From positions 31,538-95,537 of the forward strand of contig UQZO01000007.1 in assembly GCA_900545545.1 (NCBI GenBank): DNA of 64,000 nucleotides, given 5' to 3'. The stretch's first letter is position 1. Every line of letters begins with the position of its first letter. Shown in pieces: positions 1-9,475 of the stretch. The notes beneath the pieces were generated by a model, which made no database searches, was not told where the DNA came from, and was given only the letters and a program-made list of their open reading frames with translations. The position numbers were made by a program, and so were the translations under genes. Origin of the DNA: an uncultured Subdoligranulum sp. (GTDB lineage: Bacteria > Bacillota > Clostridia > Oscillospirales > Ruminococcaceae).

Positions 1-472
1 CGCTGACCGTCAGGGTGTAGGTCCCGTTGGGCAGATTGCGGAAACGCACCTCGTTCTGTGCAGGGGCTTCGCTGCCTGCCGCCGGCAGGGTGACCTGCTG
101 CGACTGTTCCGCGGCGCCCGACAGGCTGACGGTAAACGTCACGTCGCGCTGAAGCGGCAGACCCGCCAGCAGCACAACGTCCACACCGGCCGTATTCTGC
201 GGCGCGTCGGAGTCGGTTTCTTCGTCATCTTGTTGTTCTTCCTGCGGCAGTTCGGCAATCGTGGCAGCTTCTTCCTCCACAACGTCGTCCTGCACATCCT
301 GCGATTCCTGGGCCGTCCCCGTTTCGGGGGTAGCCGCTGTGGCAAGTTCTTCGGCCTCGGTCTGCACAGCAGCTTCCGGGGCAGCGTATTCCTCCGCCAT
401 AGCAACAGGGCCCTGGGCCATGATGCTGAACATCATACAAAAGCTCAGCAAGGTGGCGATGGCTCTTTTCAC
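1..472 (-). CDS. Secreted surface protein, Cna-B-like repeat (3' end outside window)
   Basis: Partial: the stop lies beyond position 1. The start is GTG at 472-470, with GGAAAGGAT upstream on the minus strand. The N-terminus is a typical signal peptide (VKRAIATLLSFCMMFSIMAQ, then GPVAMAEEYA). An acidic Glu/Gln/Asp-rich linker follows (roughly residues 30-90). The last visible part (GVDVVLLAGLPLQRDVTFTV ... NGTYTLTVS) has the strand pattern of a Cna-B/prealbumin-like domain of the kind found in wall-anchored adhesins. A sortase anchor would be expected but is not in view. The exact role is unknown. Confidence 0.7.
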   Translation of the reverse strand, partial: MKRAIATLLSFCMMFSIMAQGPVAMAEEYAAPEAAVQTEAEELATAATPETGTAQESQDVQDDVVEEEAATIAELPQEEQQDDEETDSDAPQNTAGVDVVLLAGLPLQRDVTFTVSLSGAAEQSQQVTLPAAGSEAPAQNEVRFRNLPNGTYTLTVS

Positions 473-577
473 ACGATAACATCCTTTCCGTTGTTTTTTG
501 TTTCATTTGTATGCCCCCCTGCCGAAACAGAGGGGCATCCGCACTTTTTTCTTGTTTTTTCCACTCGTGCAGCGCAC

Positions 578-606
578 ATTTTACTACAAAAAAAGTAGGA
601 AATCAA
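578..606 (-). promoter_or_regulatory. Promoter for the secreted protein gene
   Basis: On the minus strand there is TTGATT (606-601), 17 nt, then TAAAAT (583-578). The start codon follows about 100 nt further on. The leader contains a small hairpin (TGCCCC/GGGGCA, about 513-537). The rest of the 473-802 interval holds no gene. Confidence 0.5.
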
Positions 607-749
607 GCTTTACCATCAATGTGTTACAAAAACACATTATTTTGCAAGCAGCCTTTTTAAAAAAAGCACATTTTCATGCCGTTTTTAGTTTCATTCCATT
701 TATTTCCAGTTTGTATTTTGTGTAAACTGCGCAATTTTTCAGGCAACGC

Positions 750-791
750 CAAAAGCGGCGCACCTCCCGCCGGGGAAGCACACCGCTTTTG
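750..791 (-). terminator. Hairpin downstream of the yfcC-like gene
   Basis: Arms CAAAAGCGG (750-758) and CCGCTTTTG (783-791) enclose a GC-rich interior. It sits 12 nt after the stop codon of the carrier gene. The U-tract is weak (TTTT inside the arm), so termination strength is uncertain. Confidence 0.5.
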
Positions 792-802
792 ATTCGCTGC
801 AA

Positions 803-2320
803 TCAGGCAAAACCGATCATGACAGCCACCACTACAAAGATGGTGGACAGCACGAAGAGCATGCCCTGCATTTTGATCTGGAATTTGGCCCACTTGCCCC
901 ATTCCAGACGGGCCACACCCAGGACGCCCAGCAGGCAGCCGGAGGTAGGCACGATCAGGTTGGTCAGGCCGTCGCCCAGCTGGTAGGCCAGAACCGCCAC
1001 CTGACGGGTAATACCGGCCAGATCGGCCAGAGGCGCCATGATGGGCATGGTGAGCGCTGCCTGGCCAGAGCCGGAGACCACCACAAAGTTGAACAGGCTC
1101 TGGAACACATACATGAGCCAGGCTGCCAGCACACCGGGCACGCCGCTGAGCAGGTTGCCCAGGGTGTACAGGATGGTGTTCATAACGCTGGGGGTCGTGG
1201 GATCGGTGCCGCCCAGCACGATGACGATGCCCTGGGCCATACCGACGACCAGTGCCGCGCCCACCAGGTCCGCCGCACCGCGCTGGAAGGAGGAGGCGAT
1301 ATCCGAGGCGCGCATATCATTGAGCTTGAAGATGCAGCCGATGATACCGGCCACCAGCCCCATGACAAAGAACTGGGAAGCAATTTCGGGGATGTAGTAC
1401 CCTTCCACCACAACGCCCCAGACCGTCCAGACGATGGTAACCAGGATGGTCAGCAGCACCAGGCCCTGGCCCAGGGTAAAGGGTGCAGCGGCCGCATCGC
1501 TCTGCGCCATCTGGTCACGGTAGTAGGCGTCACTTTCATAGGCGACCGAGGATTTGGGGTCTTTTTTGATCTTGCGGGCGTAGAGCATGGTGAAAATCAC
1601 GCCTGCCGCCGTAAAGACGATCCACATCACGATGCGGAACCCGGCGCCGGAAAGCACCGGCACCCCCGCAATGCCCTGGGCAATGGCCAGGCCGAAGGGG
1701 TTCATCCAGCTGGTGCCGAAACCGATCTGGGTGGCCACGTAGGTGACGCAGACCGCCACCACGGCATCGTAGCCCATGGCGATGGTCAGCGGCACAATGA
1801 CCATGGCAAAGGGAATGGCTTCCTCGCCCATGCCGAACACCGCACCGCCCAGCGAGAACAAGGTAAACAGCACCGGGATAAGGATGATCTCCCGCCCTTT
1901 GGTCTTGCGGATCATCGCATGGATACCCGCATCCACCGCACCGGTGCGCATGACGATGCCGAAAGCACCGCCGATGACCAGGATGAACGCCACAATGCCC
2001 ACGGCGCTGCCGGTCTTGTCGCCGGAGGTCAGGCCCTCAAACACATAGTTGAGCATACCCTGGCCGCCGAAATCCTCGGTGCCGAAGAGCGGCACGCCGT
2101 TGCGCACCTTGTTGCCGGCCTCATCCAGCTGGTAGGCAAAGCTGTCCGCCACAATGACGGTACGGGTTTTCTCGGTATCGCCCATCATGTAGCTGACTTC
2201 CTGCGTCTAAAAGCTGCCCACCGGGATCAGGTAGGTCAGCACCGCGCAGAGGACCACCACCGCAAAGATGATGACATACGTATGCGGCATCTGGATGGTC
2301 TTTTTCTTTTGTTTTTCCAC
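803..2320 (-). pseudogene. yfcC: YfcC-family membrane carrier interrupted by an in-frame TAG
   Basis: This encodes a DcuC/YfcC-superfamily carrier (PF03606 type), thought to transport C4-dicarboxylates or basic amino acids. The start is probably GTG 2320 (VEKQKKKTIQMPHTYVIIF); ATG 2341 in the same frame is an alternative. The first transmembrane helix reads MPHTYVIIFAVVVLCAVLTY then LIPVGSF, followed directly by TAG (2209-2207). The same frame then continues as TQEVSYMMGDTEKTRTV for 461 further residues from Met 2188, with many hydrophobic helices and no other lesion. The family needs the first helix and its IPxGxF motif, and a restart at 2188 would lose it. One base change (CAG, GAG or AAG to TAG) explains the lesion. 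The call is nonsense pseudogene; a sequencing error or readthrough are the alternatives. Confidence 0.75.
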
Positions 2321-2444
2321 GATTCCTATCACTTCCTGCATAAAATTAGGCGCCGCTGCCGTGATTTTCACGGTCCACCGCGCCAAGTGCCTACCTATAG
2401 TAGCCTAAAATGTAAAAAAATGCAATCCAAAATCCCAAAACAGT

Positions 2445-2473
2445 TTGCAAATATACAGCCATATCGGTATAAT
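2445..2473 (+). promoter_or_regulatory. Promoter of the dipeptidase gene
   Basis: TTGCAA (2445-2450), 17-nt spacer, TATAAT (2468-2473). The dipeptidase start codon is 52 nt downstream. Confidence 0.65.
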
Positions 2474-2525
2474 TATACTGTATGTACAGTTTCGTACAAC
2501 TTTATCCACAGGGAGCAATGCAGCC

Positions 2526-3845
2526 ATGATGAACAATTACCGGGCCGAGATGATCGCGGCAATCAGCCGCCTGGTCGAGATCCCCTCGGTCTTTTCTGAA
2601 AGCACAGAATATCCCTTCGGTCCCACCGTGGACCACTGCCTGGATGTCACCCTTGCCATGATGGAAGGGCTGGGCTTCCGCACCTTCAAAGCCCCCGACG
2701 GCATGTACGGCTATGCCGAGACCGGCGAAGGTGAATTGTTCGGCGTGCTGTGCCATCTGGATGTGGTACAGGCCCGCCAGGAGGACGGCTGGGACCACGA
2801 TCCTTTCCGCCCCGTGGTGCAGGGCGACTGGCTCTGCGGCCGCGGCACCCAGGACGACAAGGGTCCCAGCGTAGCAGCCATCTACGCGCTGAAATCGCTG
2901 CTGGATGAAGGGCACAAGCTGAACAAGCGGGTGCGGTTCATCTTTGGCATCGACGAAGAAACGATGTGGGATTCCATCCACGCCTACTGCGCCCGGGAAG
3001 AACTGCCCGTCAGCGGATTTGTGCCGGATTCCACCTTCCCGCTGACCTACGCCGAGAAAGGGCTTCTGCAATTGCAGGTGCGGTCGGACAAGCCCTTTGC
3101 CCTGCCCTGTAGCGGCGGCGACAGCATGAACGCGGTATCTTCCCACGCCGAATGCCCGCTGAACCCCGAGGTGCAGCGCGTGATGCGGGAATTGGAGCTG
3201 CCCTTCCATGCGACCGATACCCAGATTTGCGCCGAGGGCCTGACCGCCCACGCCAAGAACCCCTGGAAGGGCGTGAACGCCAACCTGAACCTGCTGCGGG
3301 CGCTGCGTAAGGCCGGGTACGAGCACGACGCCATCACCTTTGCCTGCGAGGCACTGGACAACAAGTTCCGGTTTGAGGGGTTCACCGATAAAGACCTCTC
3401 GGATTTTTCCGGCCCGGTCACCGTCAACCTGGGCAAGTTCACGCTGGACGAGCACGGAGCCGTGCTGGGGCTGGACCTGCGCCTGCCCGTGACCCGCGAG
3501 AAGGAGGAAATTCTCTCGCTGGTGCGCGAGAAGGCCGCCGCCTGCCACATGACAGTGGAGGAGTTCGACTGGCTGCGGCCCATCCACGTACCCCAGGACA
3601 GCCCGCTGGTAACCAGGCTGCTGCAGGCCTACCGCGAAGTGACCGGCGACGCCAAGACCGAGCCCTACATTTCCGCCGGGGCCACCTTTGCCCGCGCCTT
3701 CGACAACTGCGTGGCCTTCGGTGCCAACATGCCCCACAGCCCCACCAGTGAGCATCAGCCCAACGAGCGCATCTCCATCATCCAGCTGATGCAGGCGGCC
3801 GAAGTGTACCGCCGCGCCTTTACCTACCTGGTACTGGCCGACTGA
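2526..3845 (+). CDS. pepV: M20 metallo-dipeptidase, PepV/Sapep-like
   Basis: Cytoplasmic dipeptidase of peptidase family M20, 439 residues, about the usual PepV length. Metal-site motifs are visible in order: CHLDVVQ (first His/Asp), GRGTQDDKGP (bridging Asp), GIDEETMW (catalytic Glu pair) and SPTSEHQPNE near the C-terminus (last His). It cleaves short peptides, typically with broad N-terminal specificity, supplying amino acids after peptide uptake. The ATG at 2526 has GGGAG ten bases upstream. An ATG at 2518 is out of frame. It is transcribed alone between its own promoter and a strong bidirectional terminator. Confidence 0.88.
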   Translation: MMNNYRAEMIAAISRLVEIPSVFSESTEYPFGPTVDHCLDVTLAMMEGLGFRTFKAPDGMYGYAETGEGELFGVLCHLDVVQARQEDGWDHDPFRPVVQGDWLCGRGTQDDKGPSVAAIYALKSLLDEGHKLNKRVRFIFGIDEETMWDSIHAYCAREELPVSGFVPDSTFPLTYAEKGLLQLQVRSDKPFALPCSGGDSMNAVSSHAECPLNPEVQRVMRELELPFHATDTQICAEGLTAHAKNPWKGVNANLNLLRALRKAGYEHDAITFACEALDNKFRFEGFTDKDLSDFSGPVTVNLGKFTLDEHGAVLGLDLRLPVTREKEEILSLVREKAAACHMTVEEFDWLRPIHVPQDSPLVTRLLQAYREVTGDAKTEPYISAGATFARAFDNCVAFGANMPHSPTSEHQPNERISIIQLMQAAEVYRRAFTYLVLAD

Positions 3846-3862
3846 TTTTTTCCATCAACCGC

Positions 3863-3897
3863 AAAGCCCCCGGACCGTGATGGTCCGGGGGCTTTTT
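3863..3897. terminator. Bidirectional terminator between convergent genes
   Basis: AAAGCCCCCGGACC (3863-3876), five-base loop, then the perfect complement ending in GGGGGCTTTTT. It serves the dipeptidase gene (+) and the converging lipoprotein gene (-). Confidence 0.9.
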
Positions 3898-3907
3898 GTA
3901 TTGGGTT

Positions 3908-5107
3908 TTATTCCGCCGCCGGTACGGCCAGGGCAAAGCTGAAACCCAAAAACAGCTCCAGCGAGTTATCCTCCGCCAGCGAGCATACTGCCCAGCAGCC
4001 GTCGGGCAGGGGCACCCAGATGCGCGTTTTGGGCGCAATATCCGGGTTGGGGTATTGCAGCACGTCGCTGCGCAGCACCTCCGGCGTCACCGCCACCGGC
4101 ACCGGGCGGGCCGCATCCCAGACATCCAGCGCTGCCTCGGCAGGATCATCCTCCCATTCCCATGTATAGGTTCCTTCCCGCAGCTGGGTAAACAGAGTGT
4201 TCAGCTGGTCGCACACCGATTGCAGTTCTTCCTCGCTCAGGCAGTTACCCGCCGGGGGCTGTGTGTACCAGTCGTTCCGGTCCCGCGGTGTCAGCCATTC
4301 TCCCGGCAGTTCCTCACAGGAGGGCATGGTGTATTCCACCAGATTGTTGTCCCCATCGTAGGTGCGGCGCTCGGTGACGGCAAAGGCCCGTACCTCCCCT
4401 ACCGCAAAGCCCAGGGCATCCAGTTTGCGCCCCACTACCCGTGTGGCGGAAGTCAGATACACATTGTCCTTGCTGGTATTCGTCACATCCAGGCTCCCCA
4501 GCTGTATCCAAGCGCCGGGTTCCAGTCCCATGCTCCGGGCCTCAGCGTCTTCCAGATCGCCGACCCACAGGAAAAATCCGTCCACCTTGCCTTCCTCATC
4601 GAAGGAAAAGCGGAACTCACGATCCCCCGCGGGCAGCCCGGTGGCGCCCGGGTCCGCGATGGTCAGCAACGCCATGGGCGCATCGTAGGTGCCGCCCGCC
4701 AGAAAGATATCGGTAATGACCAGCCCCGTCAGATCAGGCAGCGGCAGGCCGCTCTCCAGCAGAGAATCGGACAGAGCACCCCGCAGTTTGTCGGCGTCGT
4801 TGGTGTACAGGGCTTCGATCAGCGCATAACCGTTACTGCGCTCGGTCTGAGTTTCGTCCCGCGTCATAAACTGGCCATCATAGAGATGGGGCGGCTGGGG
4901 CGTTGTAGGCAGCGTCAGCATCTCGTACTCCAGCCCGGCACTGGGGTCCGGCGTCGGGGTAGGCGCCACCGTGGGCGTCGGCGTAGGTTCTGCCGTCGCC
5001 GCCGGGGTTTCGGTGGGCATAGGGGTTGCCTCGGAAGCAGAGAACGGCCCGCAGGCGGTCAGCCCCGCCAGCAGCAAAGCAGGGATTGCCAGAGACAGTT
5101 TTTTCAT
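3908..5107 (-). CDS. Lipoprotein of unknown function
   Basis: 399-residue lipoprotein. MKKLSLAIPALLLAGLTACG gives a signal peptide with lipobox LTAC. A Pro/Thr-rich linker with TPTPT-type repeats follows (about residues 25-55) and then a globular domain with no motif I recognise. ATG 5107 is chosen because AAGGGGGC lies 9-10 nt upstream and the lipoprotein signal starts there. Its gene starts 17 nt after the phosphatase stop codon, so the two are probably co-transcribed with the phosphatase first. It should be anchored on the outer face of the membrane. Confidence 0.8.
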   Translation of the reverse strand: MKKLSLAIPALLLAGLTACGPFSASEATPMPTETPAATAEPTPTPTVAPTPTPDPSAGLEYEMLTLPTTPQPPHLYDGQFMTRDETQTERSNGYALIEALYTNDADKLRGALSDSLLESGLPLPDLTGLVITDIFLAGGTYDAPMALLTIADPGATGLPAGDREFRFSFDEEGKVDGFFLWVGDLEDAEARSMGLEPGAWIQLGSLDVTNTSKDNVYLTSATRVVGRKLDALGFAVGEVRAFAVTERRTYDGDNNLVEYTMPSCEELPGEWLTPRDRNDWYTQPPAGNCLSEEELQSVCDQLNTLFTQLREGTYTWEWEDDPAEAALDVWDAARPVPVAVTPEVLRSDVLQYPNPDIAPKTRIWVPLPDGCWAVCSLAEDNSLELFLGFSFALAVPAAE

Positions 5108-5124
5108 CACAAAGCCCCCTTGTA

Positions 5125-5574
5125 TCAAGTCAGGCTGTGCAGCAGCGCGGTGCAGCCTTCGTACACATCCCGCCAGGTGGCCTCAAAGTCGCCGGTATAC
5201 CAGGGGTCGGCCACCTCACCGGGGCGGGCCGTATAATCCAGCAGGGCGTGGATTTTGCCCGCCGGGTCGCCGCCGCACAGCCGGGTCATGTTGCGCAGGT
5301 TGGCATGGTCCATCCCGATAAGCAGATCGTAGTGCCCATAATCGGCCCGGGTCATCTGCCGGGCTGTTTTTCCCGCGCAGGAGATGCCATGTTCCGCCAG
5401 TTTGCGCCGGGCCGGTGGGTAGACCGGATTGCCGATCTCCTCGGCGCTGGTCGCAGCGGAGGCAATCTCAAACTGATCGGAAAGCCCCTCTTTTTCCACC
5501 AGATCTTTCATTACAAATTCCGCCATGGGGCTGCGGCAGATATTGCCGTGACATACAAACAGTATTTCGGTCAT
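5125..5574 (-). CDS. Low-molecular-weight protein-tyrosine phosphatase
   Basis: 149 residues, the standard length for the family. The P-loop is at the N-terminus (FVCHGNICRSPMAEF, matching C-x5-R-S), and the general-acid loop DPWYTGDF is near residue 120. It removes phosphate from protein tyrosine; in Firmicutes such enzymes often sit opposite tyrosine kinases of capsule synthesis, but no kinase is in this window. ATG 5574 (MTEILFVCHG) begins the fold and has AGGGATAG upstream. It is upstream of and close to the lipoprotein gene. Confidence 0.92.
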   Translation of the reverse strand: MTEILFVCHGNICRSPMAEFVMKDLVEKEGLSDQFEIASAATSAEEIGNPVYPPARRKLAEHGISCAGKTARQMTRADYGHYDLLIGMDHANLRNMTRLCGGDPAGKIHALLDYTARPGEVADPWYTGDFEATWRDVYEGCTALLHSLT

Positions 5575-5750
5575 CTCGTAATCTATCCCTTCACAAGCCT
5601 GCAAACCATTAATATGACTGGCTTTTCGGCGCTTTTTCTTTTTGTCGTGACTACCATGCTGCCCACGCAAATCTGCGGAATTCTACGAAATTTCATGGGC
5701 AAATGGTGTAGTAATTGGTGTAGTACCAACTGCGGATTTGGCCTGATTTT

Positions 5751-5930
5751 TCAAGCTGCCACATCGCGGAATACATAAGGCGTAATACGTGGCAGAGGTT
5801 TGTCCGGATTTGGCTTCTTGTATTTCTTCATCTCCCACCGCATCTCATTCTCAATATGCAGCGCCACTTGAAGCATATCGACTCGCATCGATGAAAACCG
5901 CCCGACGATTTAAATTTTCTACAGCAAAGT
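5751..5930 (-). pseudogene. Relic of a mobile-element gene (integrase-like)
   Basis: A short open minus-strand stretch reads ...RVDMLQVALHIENEMRWEMK... then PLPRITPYVFRDVAA, stop. ITPYVFRD recalls the ITPHVFRHT box of tyrosine integrases, but the catalytic residues that should follow are absent. A second frame in 5676-5740 ends in TTPITTPFAHEIS. No ribosome site or intact ORF exists. I read it as a decayed integrase tail; the assignment rests on a few residues. Confidence 0.3.
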
Positions 5931-5946
5931 TTAATCTCATCCATAA

Positions 5947-6183
5947 TCATAGAAGCGAGAGCCAGGATGGCGATGTGTTACGCGAACCACATAGACTTTG
6001 GTGAGTGTGTATAATGTAAACGGAAGAAAGTATGGATGAATCGGGGTATTCCATGTATTCCTTTTCCAGTTCCTCATAGGAATGCAGACGTGGATAACCA
6101 AGCTGTTGACTGCCTGCTGCGGTTTTTACGAGCAGTTGATTTAAGAAAGTTCTGTCAGATGGCTGGTATTTTACAATTTCCAC
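5947..6183 (-). pseudogene. Truncated N-terminal fragment, possibly acetyltransferase
   Basis: GTG 6183 has a good GGGGAGG site 7 nt upstream and the first 50 codons look coding (VEIVKYQPSDRTFLNQLLVK ... YPRLHSYEELEKEYMEYPDS). The frame then runs into HTHQSLCGSRNTSPSWLSLL and stops at 78 residues. The opening resembles a GNAT-type N-terminus. It appears to be the start of a gene whose remainder was lost where it meets the relic next door. Confidence 0.4.
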
Positions 6184-6297
6184 GTTTTCCCCTCCCCACT
6201 TTTCAGCTTATCACTATTATATGGTACCAATAGGGACGGCGCTTTTCCGTCAACCTTTTTTCAACCGCCAATGGAAATAATCAGCGCAATAAGGAAG

Positions 6298-6915
6298 TTA
6301 CTTTCTCAAAGTCAATATTCCCGCACAGCAAGACATCGGTTCAAACACCAATTTCGGGAAAACGCTTTTCAATTCGTCGAATACGAAGTAAATTTCCGCC
6401 TCATCCCATTCGTCGCCAGCCTGTAACTTGCATTTTTCCAACTCATCTCGGGTAGCAAAGGCAACATCGCCGATGTAAATGCATCCGCCTTCGTTCAACA
6501 AAGGCAGCAGCTCACCAAGGAAGCAGATTTTCTGGTGATCTGTCAAATGATGCAAAGAATAGGTAGCAATAATGGCATCATACGAAAGCTGTTTCAGTTC
6601 CTTTACCAACCCACGGGAAAAATCTCCCTGATACAGTTTGGCCTCCGGCATCTTCTTTTGAGCCACTTCTATCATCTTGTCGGAAAAATCCTGCCCGAAA
6701 ATACAGCATCCCTGTTCGTAGAGTTTTGAAGTAAGTGTCCCCGTGCCAAATCCAATATCTAGCACTCGCTTTCCCGGCGAAGAAAGTACCCTGTTATAGA
6801 TTTCGTTTAATATAACTTTATATCCCGCAAAAGGGTAGGTATCACTCTCATCAGACAAGCTGACACTTTTATCATATCCACCCGCCCATAAGTCAAATCC
6901 CTTACTATTTAACAT
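6298..6915 (-). CDS. Class I SAM-dependent methyltransferase
   Basis: 205 residues starting MLNSKGFDLWAGGYDKSV. The SAM-binding motif I is VLDIGFGTGTLTSKL (near residue 50), with an acidic motif II (GCCIFGQDFS) and the post-motif IATYSLHHLTD. The substrate cannot be told; small-molecule methylation is typical for this subgroup. ATG 6915 has AGAGGT 9 nt upstream, better than the in-frame upstream start. Codon use is visibly more AT-rich than in flanking housekeeping genes, in keeping with the relics beside it, suggesting acquisition. The 274 bp upstream (6916-7189) shows no gene. Confidence 0.8.
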   Translation of the reverse strand: MLNSKGFDLWAGGYDKSVSLSDESDTYPFAGYKVILNEIYNRVLSSPGKRVLDIGFGTGTLTSKLYEQGCCIFGQDFSDKMIEVAQKKMPEAKLYQGDFSRGLVKELKQLSYDAIIATYSLHHLTDHQKICFLGELLPLLNEGGCIYIGDVAFATRDELEKCKLQAGDEWDEAEIYFVFDELKSVFPKLVFEPMSCCAGILTLRK

Positions 6916-7189
6916 ACAATATATACCTCTCACAGAATCTGTGTGTAATTTTATTTCAGCTTTCCTTTTTAAACACAAAATGACAGGCCTGGCTCTCCAA
7001 AAATATTGGTAAAGCGAAGTTCCAAACGCAAAAGCTCTTGCTTTACAGTTATTTTTTCAGATTTGACACATCCTGCCACCGCAAACCAAAAGTAGCTTTA
7101 TCACCTCGTATAGTTTTCTTCTCAAGCCCGGAAAGCATAAAAGCTTCCGGCTTATTGAATTTTCATTGTCCGCTGTTTCTGGCACCATT

Positions 7190-8389
7190 TCACACTTGAG
7201 CAATATGGTGTCGGCTTTTTCTTTGTAAGACTATCAGTCCCAACACCAGGGCAATCGGAAAAGCCGTAGCAACAAGTAATCCTTTTTTCAGATCGCCGTT
7301 CGCCAGCCCGGAAACGCCCCCCACGGACATAGGGCCGATCGTACCGCCCAGGTCACCGGCCAATGCCAAAAAGGCGAACATAGCCGTTCCCCCTTTGGGG
7401 CAGGCCCGCGCAGAAAGGCTGAGAGTTCCCGGCCACATAATGCCCACAGAAAAACCACACAGCCCGCATCCTGCCAGTCCCAGAACGGGTACGTTCGACA
7501 GGGCTGCCAGCAAGTAGCAGCCTATACACAGGAACCCGCACACCAGCATCATTTTCCCAAGGTTCACTTTCTGACTCATTCTGGCACAAAGCACCCGGGA
7601 CACCCCCATAAGCACCGCAAAAAGGCAGGGGCCCGCAAGGTCGCCCACAGCTTTGGGAACACCGATTGATGCTTCCGCAAAGGCCGATGCCCACTGTGTC
7701 ATAGCGTTTTCTGACGCGCCGGAACAAACCATCAAAAGGATCAGAAGCCAGAACAGGGGCAAGCGGAGCAGTTTTCCAGCACGCATGCCCTCTCCGTTTT
7801 CGACCAGCCTTTCTATGGGGCAGGTCAGGAAGTTAAACACATTACAAAAAGGAACCATTGCCCACAGCAGGGTAAGAATCCGCCAGTTTTCCAGACCGAA
7901 CAGGGTGAAAAACAGCGTGGAGCCCAAAACCACGGCTACCATACCCCAACAATAAAAAGAATGAAGCAGGCTCATGCTGCCGGCTTTGTTTTCAAACGGA
8001 CACGCCTCCACGATGGGGCTGATCAGGACTTCGATCAGGCCGCTGCTGACGGCATATACCATAACAGACAGCAGGATTCCCCAAAAAGGAACCGGCAACA
8101 AATCCGGCAGAAATGCCAGCATTACCAGCCCCAAAGTTGATAAAATGTGAGAAGCAACCACACAGGTCCGGTATCCGATCCGGTCCACAAATTTTGTTGC
8201 GGCCAAATCAATCACCAACTGGGTCAGAAAAAATGCAGTTGGGATCAGGGCAATTTCCCCAAGGGAAATATTGTAGGATTTTTGAAACGTCAAAAAAAGC
8301 AGCGGTGCAAAATTTGCACAGATTGCCTGCGTTACGTAACCCAGATAGCAGGCACGCAATGTCTTTTGATAGTTGGGTGTATCGGTCAT
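7190..8389 (-). CDS. MFS transporter (FucP/FLVCR-like sugar/drug class unclear)
   Basis: 399 residues with about twelve hydrophobic helices. The N-terminus is MTDTPNYQKTLRACYLGYVT, and the first cytoplasmic loop contains the MFS signature variant KFVDRIGYRTCVVASHILST. It lies 106 nt downstream of the AraC regulator in the same direction, so it is the likely regulated partner. An AGGAAA site precedes ATG 8389. The substrate is not evident; sugar uptake or efflux are both possible. Confidence 0.8.
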   Translation of the reverse strand: MTDTPNYQKTLRACYLGYVTQAICANFAPLLFLTFQKSYNISLGEIALIPTAFFLTQLVIDLAATKFVDRIGYRTCVVASHILSTLGLVMLAFLPDLLPVPFWGILLSVMVYAVSSGLIEVLISPIVEACPFENKAGSMSLLHSFYCWGMVAVVLGSTLFFTLFGLENWRILTLLWAMVPFCNVFNFLTCPIERLVENGEGMRAGKLLRLPLFWLLILLMVCSGASENAMTQWASAFAEASIGVPKAVGDLAGPCLFAVLMGVSRVLCARMSQKVNLGKMMLVCGFLCIGCYLLAALSNVPVLGLAGCGLCGFSVGIMWPGTLSLSARACPKGGTAMFAFLALAGDLGGTIGPMSVGGVSGLANGDLKKGLLVATAFPIALVLGLIVLQRKSRHHIAQV

Positions 8390-8495
8390 AGCGGTTTCCT
8401 TTCTGATTCACTGAAATTTCTTGCCGGCCTTACTGTAGGGCATTATAACAGCAAAATCAGAAGCTGATAAGGGATAATCCCGCCAGAATATAGCA

Positions 8496-9386
8496 CTATT
8501 TTCCCAAACAGCGAACCTTTCCCGGTGTATAGCCGTAGTTTTTACGGAACTGCCGTGTAAAATAGTTGGTGGAGCGGAAACCGCAGGCCAGACTGATTTC
8601 CTGCACCGTAAGGGAGCTATCGTGCAGCAGTATGTGGGCGGTTTGCAATCGATAGCGAATCAGCGCATTCACCGGGGAGCACCCCATATATTCATGAAAG
8701 CAGCGCGCGGCCTCGCTCCGGCTGATACTGGCCGCTTCGGCAATGTCCGCAATGGTAACAGGCTCCGCATAATGGGTATACATATAGTCCAGCATTTTTT
8801 GCACACGCACCTGTGTACGGAGCTGTATGCGGGTGGCCAGGTTTTTGGGCAACGTATCGAAATGACAGTACAGCGATTGAAACAGGCGGCTCAGATCACG
8901 CTGCACCACCATTTCATAACAATTCTTCCGCTGTTTCAGATTCGTAAAAACATCCTCCACAAGAAAGCGGATCTCGTCGCACCATGCCTCTTGCCGCCTG
9001 AACACAACAAAGGGCAGAGAATCACAGTCCGCAATGGGCGCAATATATTTTTGATAGATCATGCTTGTTTCAGGCGCGATCAGGGTACCGGAAAAAACCA
9101 CAACGGGCATTGGGTCCGGCAGATTTCCGGAAACTTGCCGGACACCATGAAGCAGATTCCGGTTGACAAACAGGCTGTCCCCGGCCTGCAGCCGGATATA
9201 ATTTTGCCCTATCTGGTACTCTAAATCGCCATTCTCTGCCCTGGCGATTTCAAAATCGGGGTGCCAGTGCAGCGGCCCTTCCCGGTTGGGCAGTTCAGAA
9301 AGTTCATTTTCAAAAAAGGAAATCGGGAAAAGGCTTCCTTCATGGGTGATCTGTTCCCGCATATGCTGGTCTACGATGACAGGCAC
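8496..9386 (-). CDS. AraC-family transcriptional regulator
   Basis: 296 residues. The N-terminal cupin-like sensor contains LHWHPDFEIARAENGDLEYQ (residues 40-60) and HGVRQVSG. Two helix-turn-helix units at the C-terminus cover about residues 200-290, with ITIADIAEAASISRSEA-like first HTH and QEISLACGFRSTNYFTRQFR second HTH, ending YGYTPGKVR. The start is GTG 9386, with AGGAGAG 10 nt upstream. It most likely controls the adjacent MFS gene in response to a small ligand. Confidence 0.9.
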   Translation of the reverse strand: MPVIVDQHMREQITHEGSLFPISFFENELSELPNREGPLHWHPDFEIARAENGDLEYQIGQNYIRLQAGDSLFVNRNLLHGVRQVSGNLPDPMPVVVFSGTLIAPETSMIYQKYIAPIADCDSLPFVVFRRQEAWCDEIRFLVEDVFTNLKQRKNCYEMVVQRDLSRLFQSLYCHFDTLPKNLATRIQLRTQVRVQKMLDYMYTHYAEPVTIADIAEAASISRSEAARCFHEYMGCSPVNALIRYRLQTAHILLHDSSLTVQEISLACGFRSTNYFTRQFRKNYGYTPGKVRCLGK

Positions 9387-9475
9387 GAAAATCTTCTCTC
9401 CTTTTCAGGAAAAATAGAGGTTAAAATACAAAGATTGATTTCTTTTTCGGGCGCTTTCAGGTCCGGTATCTCCTG

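Noticed and set aside
2189..2341. Pyrrolysine or other programmed readthrough at the yfcC amber codon
   Set aside because: No downstream insertion element or suppressor gene is visible in the window, and the family does not use Pyl; a nonsense mutation or error is simpler.
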